Shown here piece by piece: positions 14,909 through 23,964 of a DNA stretch of 41,463 nucleotides. The notes under the pieces were generated by a model, which saw nothing but the letters and a program-made list of their open reading frames with translations, did no database searches and had not been told where the DNA came from. A program made the position numbers and the translations under genes. This stretch comes from an uncultured Gemmatimonadota bacterium (GTDB taxonomy: Bacteria; Gemmatimonadota; Gemmatimonadetes; Gemmatimonadales; Gemmatimonadaceae). The first letter of the stretch is position 1. The number at the start of each line of letters is the position of its first letter. The stretch covers positions 1-41,463 of the forward strand of contig CADEDA010000024.1 in the NCBI GenBank assembly GCA_902825965.1, in the 5' to 3' direction.

Positions 14909-16393
14909 ATGACACGCGATTCGATGTTCTCGTATCCCAAGCAAGATGTCGTTGCGGGGATCGTGGTCTTTCTTGTGGCATTGCCGCTCTGCCTGGGCAT
15001 CGCCATCGCCTGCGGGGTGCCGCCGATCTCGGGATTGGTGGCCGGCATCGTCGGCGGGCTCGTGGTGCCCGCGATCAGCCGTTCGCCGCTCTCCGTGAGC
15101 GGGCCTGCGGCCGGCCTCACATCGATCGTGCTCGGTGAGGTCTCGCGCCTCGGCGGCCTGGAGCCGTTCCTCACGGCCGTGATCATCGCCGGCGTGCTGC
15201 AGTTCCTCTTCGGCGTGCTCAAGTCCGGACGCTTCGCGGCGCTGGTGCCCTCGGCGGTCATCAAGGGCATGCTTGCAGCCATCGGCATCACGATCATCTG
15301 GAAGCAACTGCCCGTGGCATTCGGGGTGAGCGGCGGCTTGCTCGACATCCCGGCCAACCTGCATCCCGGTGCGATCGCGATCACGGTCGTGTCGCTGGCG
15401 ATCCTGTACGGCATCAAGCGGACGCCGCTGGGCAAGATCACCTTCCTCTCGCCGGCGCTGCTGGTGGTGGTGATCGCGAGTGCGATGGCGCAGGCGTTCG
15501 CCGGGTCGGCGACCTGGGGACTCACCGATGCGCAGTTCGTGCGCGTGCCGCTCGGCGGGCTGAGCGCCCTGGCCGGCGCCGTGCCCCGGCCCGACTTCGC
15601 GGCGTTCGCGCGCGCGGACGTCTGGGTCGCCGCCGCGACGATCGCGATCGTGGCCAGCATCGAGACCCTGCTCTCGCTGCAGGCGGTCGATCGGCTCGAC
15701 CCGCTGCGCCGCACCAGCCCGCCCGACCGCGAACTGCTCGCCCAGGGCGCAGCGAACACCGTCTCCGGATTCCTCGGCGGGCTCCCGCTCACGGCCGTGA
15801 TCGTGCGCAGCGGCGCGAACGTCTCCGCCGGAGGCCGCCAGCGCCTCTCGGCGATCGTGCACGGCCTGCTGCTGCTCGTCGCCGTCGTCGCCATGGGCCC
15901 CGTGCTCAACATGATCCCGCTGGCCTGCCTGGCGGCGGTGCTCGTGCAGGTCGGCCTCAACCTGTGCAAGCCGTCACTCTTCAACACGCAGTGGAAGCTG
16001 GGACTGACGCAGTTGCTGCCGTTCGCCATCACCATCGCCGCCGTACTGGCGACGGACCTCCTGAAGGGCGTGATCGTGGGCATCGTGGTGGGCATCGGCT
16101 TCGTGCTCTTCCAGAACTCGCGTGGCGCGGTGGTGACCAGCCGTGAACCCAACGGCGCGATGCTCGTGCGGTTCCGCCGCGACGGGACGTTCCTCTCCAA
16201 GCCCGGCATCCTCGCCACGCTGGCCGCGATCCCGAACGGCAGCGAAGTGCGGATCGACGGCACCGGCGAGTACATCGATCACGACGTGAAGGAGATGATC
16301 GCGACGTTCCTCGAGGAAGCCCCGCGCCGCGAGATCGTCGCGCACGTCCACGGCATCGATCTCACCATGGCGGCGGCCGGCGGCGGGCACTGA
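14909..16393 (+). CDS. SulP family anion transporter (likely bicarbonate), first copy
   Basis: This 494-residue inner-membrane protein has the SulP/SLC26 layout: an N-terminal LPLCLGIAIACGVPP segment (TM1), a VSGPAAGLTSIV core motif (TM3), multiple membrane helices to about residue 400, including IVASIETLLSLQAVDRLDP and NTVSGFLGGLPLTAVIVRS, and a C-terminal STAS domain (about 405-494). SulP members carry sulfate, bicarbonate or dicarboxylates. The adjacent DabA, DabB-like, second SulP and carbonic anhydrase genes argue for HCO3- (BicA-like). The first start is ATG 14909; ATG 14924 (MFSYPKQDV) is also possible and neither has a Shine-Dalgarno. Its stop overlaps dabA as TGATG. Confidence 0.88.
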   Translation: MTRDSMFSYPKQDVVAGIVVFLVALPLCLGIAIACGVPPISGLVAGIVGGLVVPAISRSPLSVSGPAAGLTSIVLGEVSRLGGLEPFLTAVIIAGVLQFLFGVLKSGRFAALVPSAVIKGMLAAIGITIIWKQLPVAFGVSGGLLDIPANLHPGAIAITVVSLAILYGIKRTPLGKITFLSPALLVVVIASAMAQAFAGSATWGLTDAQFVRVPLGGLSALAGAVPRPDFAAFARADVWVAAATIAIVASIETLLSLQAVDRLDPLRRTSPPDRELLAQGAANTVSGFLGGLPLTAVIVRSGANVSAGGRQRLSAIVHGLLLLVAVVAMGPVLNMIPLACLAAVLVQVGLNLCKPSLFNTQWKLGLTQLLPFAITIAAVLATDLLKGVIVGIVVGIGFVLFQNSRGAVVTSREPNGAMLVRFRRDGTFLSKPGILATLAAIPNGSEVRIDGTGEYIDHDVKEMIATFLEEAPRREIVAHVHGIDLTMAAAGGGH

Positions 16394-19281
16394 TGGCCGG
16401 CCACGCCTCCGGCGCGGCATCCCACGACCCGATCGTGCGGGCGCTCGCCCGCGCGATCGGTGTGCTGCCCGACCAGGGGCCGATCGGCGTGTTCATCCAT
16501 CACAACACGCTGCACGCCTACCAGCACCTGCCGTTCCACGAGGCCGTGCAGCAGGGCGCCGCGCTCATCGGGGCGGAGCCGTACCTCGGCATCCAGCAGT
16601 TCCGGGAGCTGCACGAGTCGGAGCGGATCGAGTCGGTGGACATCGATCGGGCCCTCTCCGAGTACCTCGGCGCCCGCGATGCCGAGGTGGGACCCCTCGG
16701 CATCACGTTGCACGCGGCCTGGCGCACGTTCCTGCTCGAGTCGGTGGAGCTGACGGATGCGCCTGGCCTGCGCTACCAGATCCAGCATGGGCTCTCGCCG
16801 ATCGCGAAGGACCTCCGGCGCTGGCGCGCGGCCGAGGCGCGGGTCGCGCAGGGACCGATGCCGGTCGACTCCACCGTCGCCCCGCCGCGGCGCCACCGGG
16901 ACGTGCTGCATCAGCTCGCGGCGCGGGATGTCGACGAGATCGTACATCCCGAGCTCGTGCGACTCGCCGCCGGCTTCCTCGATCAAGGACAGGCGGCCGT
17001 CGTGCTGCCCGGGCGCTCGCGCGGATTCCTCTCGGCGGTCGCCTCGCTCTACGCCGCCGGCGTGCGGGGCCCGCGCGATGCGGCGGCGACCGCCGCGGAC
17101 TTCGCCGCCTTGGTACGCGATCCGCAGCCGGCCCGTACCGTGATCCGACAGACGCTCGACGCGCTCGGGGTGGACCACGAGGCGACCGAGGATTTCCTCA
17201 TCGCCACCGCGCTCGCGCTGCCCGGCTGGGCGGGCATGTTCTCGCGGCTGGAACGTCAGCCCGCGGAACGGGTCGGCGACGTGGTCCCGCGACTCGAGGA
17301 GTTCCTCGCGGTGCGGCTGCTCTTCGAACGCCGCGCGGTGGAGACGGTATGCGCCGAAGCCGAGTTGCCCACCGACTGGACGCGACTCCGGGCGTTGGTG
17401 CCCGCCACGCAGGCGGTGGACCCGGTCGACGCCACACTGGTGCTCTTCGCCCTGGCCCGCGCCGCCGGATACTCCGCCGAGGCGATCTCCGAGCTCACGG
17501 ACGCGGAACTCGACGCCTGCTGGGCGCTGCGCTCCTCGGCGACGGCGCTGCGCTGCCGTCAGGTCTTCCAGGAGGCCTACGAGGCGCGTTATCGGCGCCA
17601 GGTCCTCGATGCGGTCGCGGCCCTGCGACCGCGGGCGCTACGCCGCCGCCCGGCGGCGCGTCCGAGCGCCCAGGTGATGTTCTGCATCGATGAGCGCGAG
17701 GAGTCCATCCGCCGGGCGATCGAGGAGATCGATCCCTCGATCGAGACCTACGGGGTCGCGGGGTTCTTCGGCGTGGCGATCGACTTCCGGGGTCTCTACG
17801 ACGACGTACCGGCGGCCCACTGCCCGGTGGTGGTCGTGCCCGAGCACGAGGTGCACGAGGCCCCGGTGTCGTCCGAGCTCGACTGGCACACGGTGCGCAG
17901 TCGCTGGCGCGCCGCGTGGAACACCATGGAGCGCTCGATCGGGCGCGGGTCGCGCACGCTCGCAGGTGGGGCCGGGCTGAGCTTCGTACTCGGACCGCTC
18001 GCCGGCGTCGCGGCGGCGGGGCGCGTGGTCGCCCCGCGCTCGACGTTGATGACGCGGGACCGGCTGCTCGCGCGGTTCCTGCCACGTCCCACGACGCGCC
18101 TCAGCGCGTTGCGCGAGGAGTGGAGCGCCAGCGCCTCCCAGCGCGGCAAGGCGGTGGGCTTCTCGTTGCAGGAGAGCGCGGACCGCGTGATCGGCGTGTT
18201 GCGCAACATCGGCCTCACCTCGGGCTTCGCGCCGTTCGTCATCGTGCTCGGTCACGGCTCCACGAGCCTCAACAACCCACACGAATCGGCGCACGACTGC
18301 GGCGCCTGCGGCGGCCGGCGCGGCGGCGCGAACGCGCGGCTGTTCGCCGAACTCGCGAACCGCGCCGACGTGCGCGCGCGGATCCGCGACGCCGGCATCG
18401 TGATCCCGGACGACACGGTGTTCCTCGGGGGCCTGCACGACACGAGCGACGACCGCGTGCAGCTCTATGACCTCGGGGCGATCCCGGCGACCCATGACGC
18501 GCGCTTCGAGGCCGTCTGTGTGGTCCTCGAACGGGCCCGGCGCGACAGCGCACAGGAGCGCGCACGGCGGTTCGAGGACGCGCCGCTCGGCATCACGCCG
18601 CGCGAGGCGCTGGCGCACGTGGAAGCACGCGCGGCACACCTGGGGCAGCCGCGCCCCGAGTACGGGCACTGCACCAACGCGATCGCGATCGTCGGGCGCC
18701 GGCGGCTCTCCCGCGGGTTGCACCTCGACCGCCGACCCTTCCTGATCAGCTACGATCCCACGCAGGACCGTGGTGACGTGCTGCTCGAGCGCATCCTCGC
18801 GGCGGTCGGGCCCGTGGGCGCCGGCATCAACCTCGAGTACTACTTCTCGTCGGTGGACAACCGGCGCTTCGGCTGCGGCACCAAGCTGCCGCACAACGTC
18901 ACCGGCCTGCTCGGCGTCATGAACGGGCACCAGGGGGATCTGCAGACCGGCCTGCCGCTGCAGATGGTCGAACTCCACGAGCCGATGCGGCTGCTCCTGA
19001 TCGTCGAGGCGACGCCCGCGTCGCTGCTGGCCGTCGCGTCGCGGCAGGCCGAGGTGGCCCAGCTGGTGACGAACGCCTGGGTGCAACTGATCAGCCTGGA
19101 CCCCGAGACCGGCGCGATGCAGCGCTTCCACGCGGGCGCGTTCGAACCGGTCGACGTCACCGCTATCGCCTTGCCTGAGGTGGAGCGCTCCGTGGATTGG
19201 CATGGCGCGACGCGTGCGTTCGTGCCGCCGGCGCTGGTACGGGCGGCCCTCCAGGACGCCCCAGCCGAGACGGAGCGCTGA
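16393..19281 (+). CDS. dabA: DabA/MpsB-like inorganic carbon transporter subunit (DUF2309/UPF0753)
   Basis: This 962-residue protein belongs to DUF2309, the family of DabA (DAB complex) and MpsB. DabA is a cytoplasmic-side zinc protein distantly related to beta-carbonic anhydrases. It works with a membrane subunit to convert CO2 to HCO3- in an energy-coupled, one-way manner. The four zinc ligands known in the family can be placed: Cys431 and Asp433 in MFCIDERE, His621 in VLGHGS, and Cys636 in SAHDCGACGG. The Cys-X-Asp spacing and the 15-residue His-to-Cys spacing equal those of the characterised Halothiobacillus enzyme. The opening GVFIHHNTLHAYQHLPF segment is also typical. The start ATG 16393 and the stop at 19281 both sit in TGATG overlaps with the neighbours. 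Confidence 0.95.
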   Translation: MAGHASGAASHDPIVRALARAIGVLPDQGPIGVFIHHNTLHAYQHLPFHEAVQQGAALIGAEPYLGIQQFRELHESERIESVDIDRALSEYLGARDAEVGPLGITLHAAWRTFLLESVELTDAPGLRYQIQHGLSPIAKDLRRWRAAEARVAQGPMPVDSTVAPPRRHRDVLHQLAARDVDEIVHPELVRLAAGFLDQGQAAVVLPGRSRGFLSAVASLYAAGVRGPRDAAATAADFAALVRDPQPARTVIRQTLDALGVDHEATEDFLIATALALPGWAGMFSRLERQPAERVGDVVPRLEEFLAVRLLFERRAVETVCAEAELPTDWTRLRALVPATQAVDPVDATLVLFALARAAGYSAEAISELTDAELDACWALRSSATALRCRQVFQEAYEARYRRQVLDAVAALRPRALRRRPAARPSAQVMFCIDEREESIRRAIEEIDPSIETYGVAGFFGVAIDFRGLYDDVPAAHCPVVVVPEHEVHEAPVSSELDWHTVRSRWRAAWNTMERSIGRGSRTLAGGAGLSFVLGPLAGVAAAGRVVAPRSTLMTRDRLLARFLPRPTTRLSALREEWSASASQRGKAVGFSLQESADRVIGVLRNIGLTSGFAPFVIVLGHGSTSLNNPHESAHDCGACGGRRGGANARLFAELANRADVRARIRDAGIVIPDDTVFLGGLHDTSDDRVQLYDLGAIPATHDARFEAVCVVLERARRDSAQERARRFEDAPLGITPREALAHVEARAAHLGQPRPEYGHCTNAIAIVGRRRLSRGLHLDRRPFLISYDPTQDRGDVLLERILAAVGPVGAGINLEYYFSSVDNRRFGCGTKLPHNVTGLLGVMNGHQGDLQTGLPLQMVELHEPMRLLLIVEATPASLLAVASRQAEVAQLVTNAWVQLISLDPETGAMQRFHAGAFEPVDVTAIALPEVERSVDWHGATRAFVPPALVRAALQDAPAETER

Positions 19282-20570
19282 TGCTCATCCACTGGACGCT
19301 GGGGCTCGCCGCCTCGCTGCCCTTCCTGAGTGCACTCGTGCTCGGCGTCCGCGTGCTCTCCGGCGGGTCTCGTCCGTCGGAACGGTTTGCCTTCTCCGTG
19401 GTGGAAGGGGGGCTGTCGCTCTCGCTGCTGGCGACCACTGCGGTGGCACTGCAGTTCGGCGGCGTGCTCGGACCCGCCGTCGGGGGCGAAGTCAGCTTCG
19501 GCAACTGGCTGCAACTCGGCAGCTACTTCATCCCGGCCGTGGCGCTGGTCGACACAGCGGCGGTCGCGCTGGCGTTGCTGGGCGCGGTCCTCACGCTGCT
19601 GGTGGCGCGGTTCTCGCGCACCTATCTGCACAAGGATCCCGGGTTCCACCGGTTCTTCGTGCTGCTCGCGCTGTTCGCCTCCGGTGTGCAGTTCGTGGCG
19701 TTCGCGGGTGCGCTCGACGTCATGTTCGCCGGCTGGGAACTGATCGGCATCTCCTCGGCGATGTTCATCGGGTTCTTCCACGAACGCGACGAACCCGTGC
19801 GCTCGTCGCTGCGCACCTTCGCCACGTACCGGCTCTGTGATGCCGGGTTCCTGATGGCGATGGTCGCCGTGCACGAACTGCTGGGTACGACGCGCCTCGC
19901 CGAGTTGCCGCGGGTCGCCGGGTTGCCGTCCTGGGAGGTCGAGCTCATCGCCGGGCTGCTGCTGCTGGCAGCGATGGGCAAGTCCGCGATGTTGCCCTTC
20001 TCCGGATGGCTGCCGCGGGCGATGGAAGGCCCGACGCCCTCGAGCGCACTCTTCTACGGCGGCATCTCCATCCACATGGGGTTGTTCCTGCTCCTGCGCG
20101 TCTCGCCGCTGCTCGCGGCGGCGCCCGCGACCGAGGTGGTGGGCGTGATCGTCGGGCTCGGCACCGCCCTCTATGCCTCGGCCGTCGCGCGCACGCACAC
20201 CGACGCCAAGGGTGCCCTGGCGCACGCGACACTCGCGCAGGTGGGCTTGATCCTCGCGGAGATCTGCCTCGGCTTCACGACCCTCGCCACGGTCCACCTC
20301 ACCTGCCACGCGCTGCTGCGCGTCTTCCAGTTCCTGCGCGCCCCCAACACCATCCACGACGCCCATCGCATCGGCCATGGCGCGATCGCACACGCCGCGG
20401 CCACCGAAGCGCCGACCACCGGTGTGCTCTGGCGCTACGGTGTGTCGCTGCACCGCCTCCGGGTCGAGGAACTGCTCGACCGCCTGGTGGTGCCCGTCCT
20501 CGCGCTGGCGCGTCGCCTTGACCGACTCGATCGCGGGCTCCGGCGCGCCTTCGACCGCGGAGCGCGCTGA
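19281..20570 (+). CDS. dabB: DabB-like, NuoL/MrpA-type proton-conducting membrane subunit (short)
   Basis: This 429-residue polytopic protein of the NADH-quinone oxidoreductase chain 5 / Na+/H+ antiporter family is the expected partner of DabA. Antiporter residues visible are Glu153 in FAGWELIGIS (TM5), Lys234 in AAMGKSAMLPFSGWLPRAM (TM7) with the GPTPSSAL loop, Lys310 in HTDAKGALAHATLAQVG, and His343 in HLTCHALLR. The similarity stops after about eleven helices and the protein ends in a soluble Arg-rich tail, so it lacks the C-terminal helices of full NuoL. ATG 19281 is used; the frame open to 19197 lies in dabA. The stop/start with the next gene is TGATG. Confidence 0.88.
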   Translation: MLIHWTLGLAASLPFLSALVLGVRVLSGGSRPSERFAFSVVEGGLSLSLLATTAVALQFGGVLGPAVGGEVSFGNWLQLGSYFIPAVALVDTAAVALALLGAVLTLLVARFSRTYLHKDPGFHRFFVLLALFASGVQFVAFAGALDVMFAGWELIGISSAMFIGFFHERDEPVRSSLRTFATYRLCDAGFLMAMVAVHELLGTTRLAELPRVAGLPSWEVELIAGLLLLAAMGKSAMLPFSGWLPRAMEGPTPSSALFYGGISIHMGLFLLLRVSPLLAAAPATEVVGVIVGLGTALYASAVARTHTDAKGALAHATLAQVGLILAEICLGFTTLATVHLTCHALLRVFQFLRAPNTIHDAHRIGHGAIAHAAATEAPTTGVLWRYGVSLHRLRVEELLDRLVVPVLALARRLDRLDRGLRRAFDRGAR

Positions 20571-21718
20571 TGCCCCTGCACGTGGACGCGGTGCCGACGG
20601 CGATCCTGCTGCTGGCGATGGTCCCGCTCTGGCTGCCGGTGCTGCTCACGCGCCGTCGCGTCCCCGTGGACCCCGCAGCGGCGGTGCGCGCGCAGACTCG
20701 CCGCGCCACGCTGATCCTCGCCCTGCTGCTGGGCCTGGTGACCCTCAGCCCCAACGGCGCCTTCTCGTACCTGACCCTGGGGTTCGCACTGCTCTGGCAG
20801 GCACTCGGCACGCGGGTGATGGGACGCGGCATTGCGGCGACCCTGATCGGATCGGCGCTGGCCGCCGCGGTCACCGCCGGGGCGCTCGCGCTCCAGTGGC
20901 CGGTGCTCGCGTTCGCGGCCTCCACCGTGGCGATCGCGCTGCGGGTCGGCGTGTTCCCACTGCACTCGGGCATCGTCGCGCTCGCGGAACGTTCGCCGGC
21001 GACCCTCACGCAGGTGTTCGGGGCGACGCTGGTCCTCGTGCTGGAGCACCTGCGCTTCACCGACCACATCCCGTTCGCCTACGACGTCGCGCCCTGGTTG
21101 GTGCGCTTCGGCGCACTCGTCACCTTGCTGCCGGGGCTGATGGCGCTGGTGCAGCCCGACCTGCGCGGCTACCTGCGCACCGCCACCGCGATGCACGGCG
21201 GGATGATCCTGGCCGCGCTGGGCGCGGCCGGACGCGGGCACGAGGCGGCCGCACTGATGGTCATGCTCACCACCACGTTCGCGCTCGGTGGACTCGGACT
21301 GAGCATCGCGTCGCTCGAGGCCCGGGTCGGCCCCGTGTCCCTCGTAGCGCGCGGCGGACGCGTGCAGGCCTTCCCGCGCCTGGCGGCGGCCTTTGCGCTG
21401 TTCGCCGCCGCCGGTGTGGCCATGCCCGGCACCGCCGGGTTCATCGCGGACGACCTCATGCTGCACGCCCTCTGGGGCGAGAGCGTCGGCAGCACCGTGA
21501 TGATCATCCTCGGCGCCGCCGCGCTCGCCATCGCGTCGCTGCGTGCCTACGCGGCCGCCTTCCTCGGCCCGGCCGTGTCCTCGCTGGCGCCCGACCTCAA
21601 CCGACGGGAGCGCACCGTCACCACCGCGTTGGTCGTGATCCTCGTCATCCTTGGTTTCATCCCAGGCGTGCTGCTCACGCCCGCGGACCTCTTCCTGAAC
21701 GCGAGCGACGCCCCGTGA
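20570..21718 (+). CDS. NuoM/ND4-like membrane protein, second antiporter-like subunit
   Basis: This 382-residue protein of about twelve helices resembles the Proton_antipo_M domain of NuoM/NuoN-like subunits (VGVFPLHSG, LVQPDLRGYLRTATAMHGGMIL, GVAMPGTAGFIADDLML). Several ion-path residues differ from active antiporter subunits: the TM5 'WE' position reads WQ (Gln77), the TM7 Lys position is Arg125 and the D-I-K motif reads D-L-R (Arg199). It may therefore be a structural or altered ion-path partner of the shorter NuoL-like protein upstream. The other complex I genes are absent, so this is not a nuo operon. Alignment of these positions was done by eye. Confidence 0.78.
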   Translation: MPLHVDAVPTAILLLAMVPLWLPVLLTRRRVPVDPAAAVRAQTRRATLILALLLGLVTLSPNGAFSYLTLGFALLWQALGTRVMGRGIAATLIGSALAAAVTAGALALQWPVLAFAASTVAIALRVGVFPLHSGIVALAERSPATLTQVFGATLVLVLEHLRFTDHIPFAYDVAPWLVRFGALVTLLPGLMALVQPDLRGYLRTATAMHGGMILAALGAAGRGHEAAALMVMLTTTFALGGLGLSIASLEARVGPVSLVARGGRVQAFPRLAAAFALFAAAGVAMPGTAGFIADDLMLHALWGESVGSTVMIILGAAALAIASLRAYAAAFLGPAVSSLAPDLNRRERTVTTALVVILVILGFIPGVLLTPADLFLNASDAP

Positions 21719-21720
21719 GG

Positions 21721-23301
21721 ATGCCATCGCTCAGCGACCTCGTGCGCGGCGAGCAGGTCGAGCCGCCGCCGGCGTTCGACCCACGCGGCGTCACCTGGCG
21801 CGACGAGGTCCCGGCCGCCGTCGTGACGTTCATCCTCGCCGTGCCGCTCTGCCTCGGCATCGCGTTGGCCTCCGGGGTCCCGCTCTTCGCCGGCATCATC
21901 GCCGGCATCGTCGGCGGTCTCGTGGTCGGTGCCCTCTCGGGTTCGCCCCTGATGGTGAGCGGCCCCGCGGCCGGACTCACGATGATCGTCGTCGCCGGCC
22001 TCGAGTCGGTGGGCAGCTTCGAGGCGCTCCTGCTGGCCGTGATGCTCGCCGGCGTGCTGCAGCTCGGCCTCGGCGTCGCCCGCGCGGGCCTCGTCGGCGC
22101 GTTCTTCCCCTCCCCGGCGGTGCGCGGCATGATCACGGCGATCGGCGTGATCCTCGTGCTCAAGCAGATCCCGCACGCCATCGGCTACGATGTCGACGCC
22201 ATGGGCGACGAGGCCTTCTTCCAGCCCAACGCCGAGAACACGTTCAGCGGCCTGCTCGGCGCGCTCAGACACATCGAGTGGGGCGCCGTGGCGATCAGTC
22301 TGGTCTCGCTCGCGATCCTGTTCCTCTGGCCCAAGGCGCCGGGACGGCTGCCGCAGCTGCTGCCGCCGGCGCTGGTGGTGGTGATGGCGGGCGTGCTGAT
22401 GAACACCGCGTTCCTCGCCTACGCGCCGGGCCTGGCCCTCGGGGCCACGCACCTGGTGTCGCTGCCGACCTCGGACTCCTGGGGCGAGCGGTTGGCGCAG
22501 TTCCACTCCCCCGACTTCGCGGCGATCGCCTCGCCGGCCGTGTGGCGGCTCGCGGTGGTGCTCGCGATCGTCGCCTCACTCGAAACACTCCTGTCGGTCG
22601 AGGCGACCGAGCGCCTCGACCCGTACAAGCGCGTCGTGCCGCTCGACCGCGAGCTGCTCTCGCAGGGCGCCGGCAACATCGTCTCGGGGCTGCTCGGCGG
22701 GCTCCCGATCACCGGCGTGATGATCCGCACTGCCGCCAGCATCGACGCCGGTGCGCAGACGCACCGGGCGACCATGCTGCATGGTGCCCTGCTGTTACTG
22801 GCGGCGTTCTTCGCCTCGCACTGGCTGAACCTCATCCCGCTCGCCGCGATCGCCGCCGTGCTCATCGGCATCGGCATCCGGCTGGCGAATCCGGCCGTGG
22901 CGCGTGCGGAGTGGCGGTTCGGGCGCGTGCACGCCGTGCCGTTCACCGTGACCGTGCTCGCGATCCTCGTCACCGACCTGCTGATCGGCTTGCTGGTGGG
23001 CCTCGGGGTCGGCGTGTACTACGTCCTGGCCGACCAGTACCGCAGTGCTCCGTTCTCCGAGATCAGCGCCAAGGGTGCGGTGCTGCGCCGGCTGTTGCTG
23101 CACCCGCACGTGACCTATCTGCACCGCCCCGCCCTCGTCGGCGAGTTCAACACCTGGACCCCCGGCACCCGCGTCGAGCTCGACGGTCGCCAGACGGAAC
23201 GGATCGACGCCGACGTGCTTTCGTTGATACACGACTTCCACGCCAGTGCCGCGTCCCGCGGCATCGATTTCCGCCTCGTCGGCATCCCGCCGCGCCCCTG
23301 A
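21721..23301 (+). CDS. SulP family anion transporter (likely bicarbonate), second copy
   Basis: This 526-residue paralog of the 14909-16393 product shares the LAVPLCLGIALASGVPLF opening, VSGPAAGLTMIV, IVASLETLLSVEATERLDP and NIVSGLLGGLPITGVMIR segments. It has a soluble, STAS-like C-terminal region (about 440-526), which is less conserved. It has an extra N-terminal stretch of about 30 residues before TM1. ATG 21721 is used; GTG 21715, overlapping the upstream stop as GTGA, is equally plausible. Location between the antiporter-like gene and carbonic anhydrase supports bicarbonate as substrate; sulfate cannot be excluded from sequence. Confidence 0.88.
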   Translation: MPSLSDLVRGEQVEPPPAFDPRGVTWRDEVPAAVVTFILAVPLCLGIALASGVPLFAGIIAGIVGGLVVGALSGSPLMVSGPAAGLTMIVVAGLESVGSFEALLLAVMLAGVLQLGLGVARAGLVGAFFPSPAVRGMITAIGVILVLKQIPHAIGYDVDAMGDEAFFQPNAENTFSGLLGALRHIEWGAVAISLVSLAILFLWPKAPGRLPQLLPPALVVVMAGVLMNTAFLAYAPGLALGATHLVSLPTSDSWGERLAQFHSPDFAAIASPAVWRLAVVLAIVASLETLLSVEATERLDPYKRVVPLDRELLSQGAGNIVSGLLGGLPITGVMIRTAASIDAGAQTHRATMLHGALLLLAAFFASHWLNLIPLAAIAAVLIGIGIRLANPAVARAEWRFGRVHAVPFTVTVLAILVTDLLIGLLVGLGVGVYYVLADQYRSAPFSEISAKGAVLRRLLLHPHVTYLHRPALVGEFNTWTPGTRVELDGRQTERIDADVLSLIHDFHASAASRGIDFRLVGIPPRP

Positions 23302-23334
23302 CGCCCGTCGTCTGCCTCCTTCCCGACCCTTCCC

Positions 23335-23964
23335 ATGGAAAACCTGCGCAAGCTCTTCGAACACAACCGCCGCTGGGCGGCCGAGATGGTGTCGCTGGAC
23401 CCCGAGTTCTTCAAGCGGACCGAGGCGAGCCAGGAGCCGCACTTCCTCTTCATCGGCTGCTCGGACAGCCGCGTGCCGACCGACCGCATGACCGGCGCGT
23501 TGCCCGGCGAGATGTTCGTGCACCGCAACATCGGCAACCAGGTCTGGAGCACGGACCTCAACCTGATCTCGGTGCTCGCGTACGCCATCAACGTGCTCGA
23601 CATCCCGCACGTGATCGTCTGCGGGCACTCCAACTGCGGCGCACTCAAGGCGGCGCTGGGCCCCTCGTCGAACGGGGTGGTGGACCACTGGCTCAGCGAC
23701 ATCCGCAACACGATCCGCTGGCATCGCGACGAGCTGGACGAGCAGAAGGATCCCAAGTCCAAGCTCGCGAAGCTCGCCGAGCTGAACGTGCGGCAGCAGG
23801 TCGGCATCCTGTCGCGCACGCCGGTGATCCAGGAGGCCTGGGCCCGTGGCCAGCGTCCCTACCTGCACGGCTGGGTCTACGACATCGCCAACGGCCTCAT
23901 CCAGAACGTCGTGGAGTCGGTGAACTCGGCCGAGAAGGCCGCGCAGCTGCTGCCGAACAACTGA
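23335..23964 (+). CDS. can: Beta-class carbonic anhydrase (Can-type)
   Basis: This cytoplasmic zinc enzyme interconverts CO2 and HCO3-. The 209-residue sequence has CSDSRVPTD with Cys42, Asp44 and Arg46, and CGHSNCGALK with His98 and Cys101. These are the zinc ligands and the Asp/Arg dyad, at the same residue numbers as in E. coli Can. The N-terminal NLRKLFEHNRRWA helix and the RNIGNQV motif also match. It follows the second SulP gene after 33 bases and is the last gene before a strong hairpin. In a cluster that accumulates HCO3-, a free cytoplasmic carbonic anhydrase would let CO2 leak unless HCO3- is used fast; this makes an anabolic supply role more likely. Confidence 0.95.
   Translation: MENLRKLFEHNRRWAAEMVSLDPEFFKRTEASQEPHFLFIGCSDSRVPTDRMTGALPGEMFVHRNIGNQVWSTDLNLISVLAYAINVLDIPHVIVCGHSNCGALKAALGPSSNGVVDHWLSDIRNTIRWHRDELDEQKDPKSKLAKLAELNVRQQVGILSRTPVIQEAWARGQRPYLHGWVYDIANGLIQNVVESVNSAEKAAQLLPNN

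Noticed and set aside
19281-21718. Part of an NADH:quinone oxidoreductase (complex I) or Mrp antiporter operon
   Set aside because: No other nuo or mrp genes are present, the proteins are shortened or altered, and they are fused by overlaps to dabA.
14909-23301. A sulfate assimilation locus based on the SulP names
   Set aside because: No sulfate reduction or activation gene is nearby. DabA and carbonic anhydrase point to bicarbonate, although substrate is not proven.
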